From Gammaproteobacteria bacterium (GTDB lineage: Bacteria; Pseudomonadota; Gammaproteobacteria; Pseudomonadales; Pseudohongiellaceae), in the NCBI GenBank assembly GCA_021773355.1, contig JAJFKE010000054.1, positions 46,248-110,247 of the forward strand: a stretch of DNA of 64,000 nucleotides. The letters are read 5' to 3'. Below are positions 63,861 through 64,000 of the stretch, piece after piece (the stretch's first letter is position 1; every line of letters starts with the position of its first letter). The notes below the pieces were generated by a model, which ran no database searches, was not told where the DNA came from, and saw only the letters and a list, made by a program, of their open reading frames with translations. The position numbers were made by a program, and so were the translations under genes.

Positions 63861-64000
63861 TGAACTTACCCCGAAATAATTGACACCTTTATTTACTAAG
63901 TTAGATGAGGTGTTTTATGAAAACGAAAGAAGTTCACACGTTTTACAATTTCCAGTTCAAGCACACAGCGATTCGTATTACGAATCACCCTGATATACAA
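63861..64000 (+). mobile_element. Left end of an IS3-family-like insertion sequence (partial)
   Basis: The end TGAACTTACCCCGAAATAAT followed by TGACACC resembles IS3-family terminal repeats (TG...CCCC..A.....TGACAC). A transposase-like frame begins 56 bp inside. The right end and target duplication are beyond the window, so the family call is provisional. Confidence 0.65.
63917..64000 (+). CDS. Transposase OrfA, N-terminal fragment (cut by window edge)
   Basis: The first 28 codons of an open frame (MKTKEVHTFYNFQFKHTAIR then ITNHPDIQ) run to the window end. The pattern of a basic start followed by F.F.FK..A.....HPDIQ matches OrfA proteins of IS3-type elements, whose HTH normally follows. Nothing further can be said from the fragment. 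Confidence 0.6.
   Translation, partial: MKTKEVHTFYNFQFKHTAIRITNHPDIQ

Noticed and set aside
1..64000. CRISPR arrays and tRNA or rRNA genes
   Set aside because: I saw no regularly spaced repeats, cas genes or tRNA/rRNA sequences in the window. Short tRNA-like folds could be missed by eye.

Overview
The window is the origin-proximal chromosome of a gammaproteobacterium. The gene order (polA-engB-cytochrome c4; aroE-hemF-tsaC-dprA-lysM; def-fmt-rsmB-trkA; glyQS-gmhB-plsC; gyrB-recF-dnaN-dnaA; rpmH-rnpA-yidD-yidC-mnmE-mnmG-rsmG-parAB-atp-glmUS) closely follows the Pseudomonas/Cellvibrionales layout. The aa3-type oxidase, F-type ATPase and aerobic HemF point to an aerobic organism, perhaps marine. 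Genus cannot be fixed from the sequence alone.

Layout. 239-4527: diheme cytochrome c4, the GTPase EngB and DNA polymerase I; the proofreading active site of Pol I looks destroyed. 4583-7198: a divergent zinc importer (znuA / znuCB) with a good Zur-box candidate between the arms. 7217-14407: Sco and CtaB facing away from a cytochrome oxidase operon whose CoxB is fused to a c4-like diheme cytochrome, followed by CoxA, two subunit-III-type proteins and a subunit IV, closed by a terminator. 14469-20150: leftward lysM-dprA-purE-tsaC-hemF-aroE, with a 247-bp element bounded by inverted repeats next to dprA. 20266-25930: def-fmt-rsmB-trkA-trkH. 26182-31590: an LpxL-like acyltransferase with a start problem, then glyQS-gmhB-plsC.

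31625-38424 is the replication core. gyrB, recF, dnaN and dnaA run left and rpmH onward runs right from an AT-rich oriC with DnaA boxes at 37853-38289, so both arms are transcribed with fork movement. Two parS sites lie in recF and parAB lies about 10 kb away. 38290-57710 is an almost unbroken rightward block: rpmH, rnpA, yidD, yidC, mnmE, mnmG, rsmG, parAB, the nine-gene ATP synthase operon with a near-consensus promoter, and glmUS. An SIS-type regulator and a FemAB-like acyltransferase end the core.

60017-64000 is accessory: a chromosomal integron. A leftward integron integrase faces an attI-like region and a rightward array. Cassette 1 (61280-61997) encodes an unknown protein with a HEPN-like RX5H motif and ends in a recognisable attC. 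Cassette 2 (from 61998) carries two overlapping genes, an SMC/RecF-like ATPase and an HNH endonuclease, which I interpret as a Septu (PtuAB)-like anti-phage module with its own ribosome binding site. Its attC is interrupted by an IS3-family-like element that runs off the window. This cassette is the best candidate for a little-described system here.
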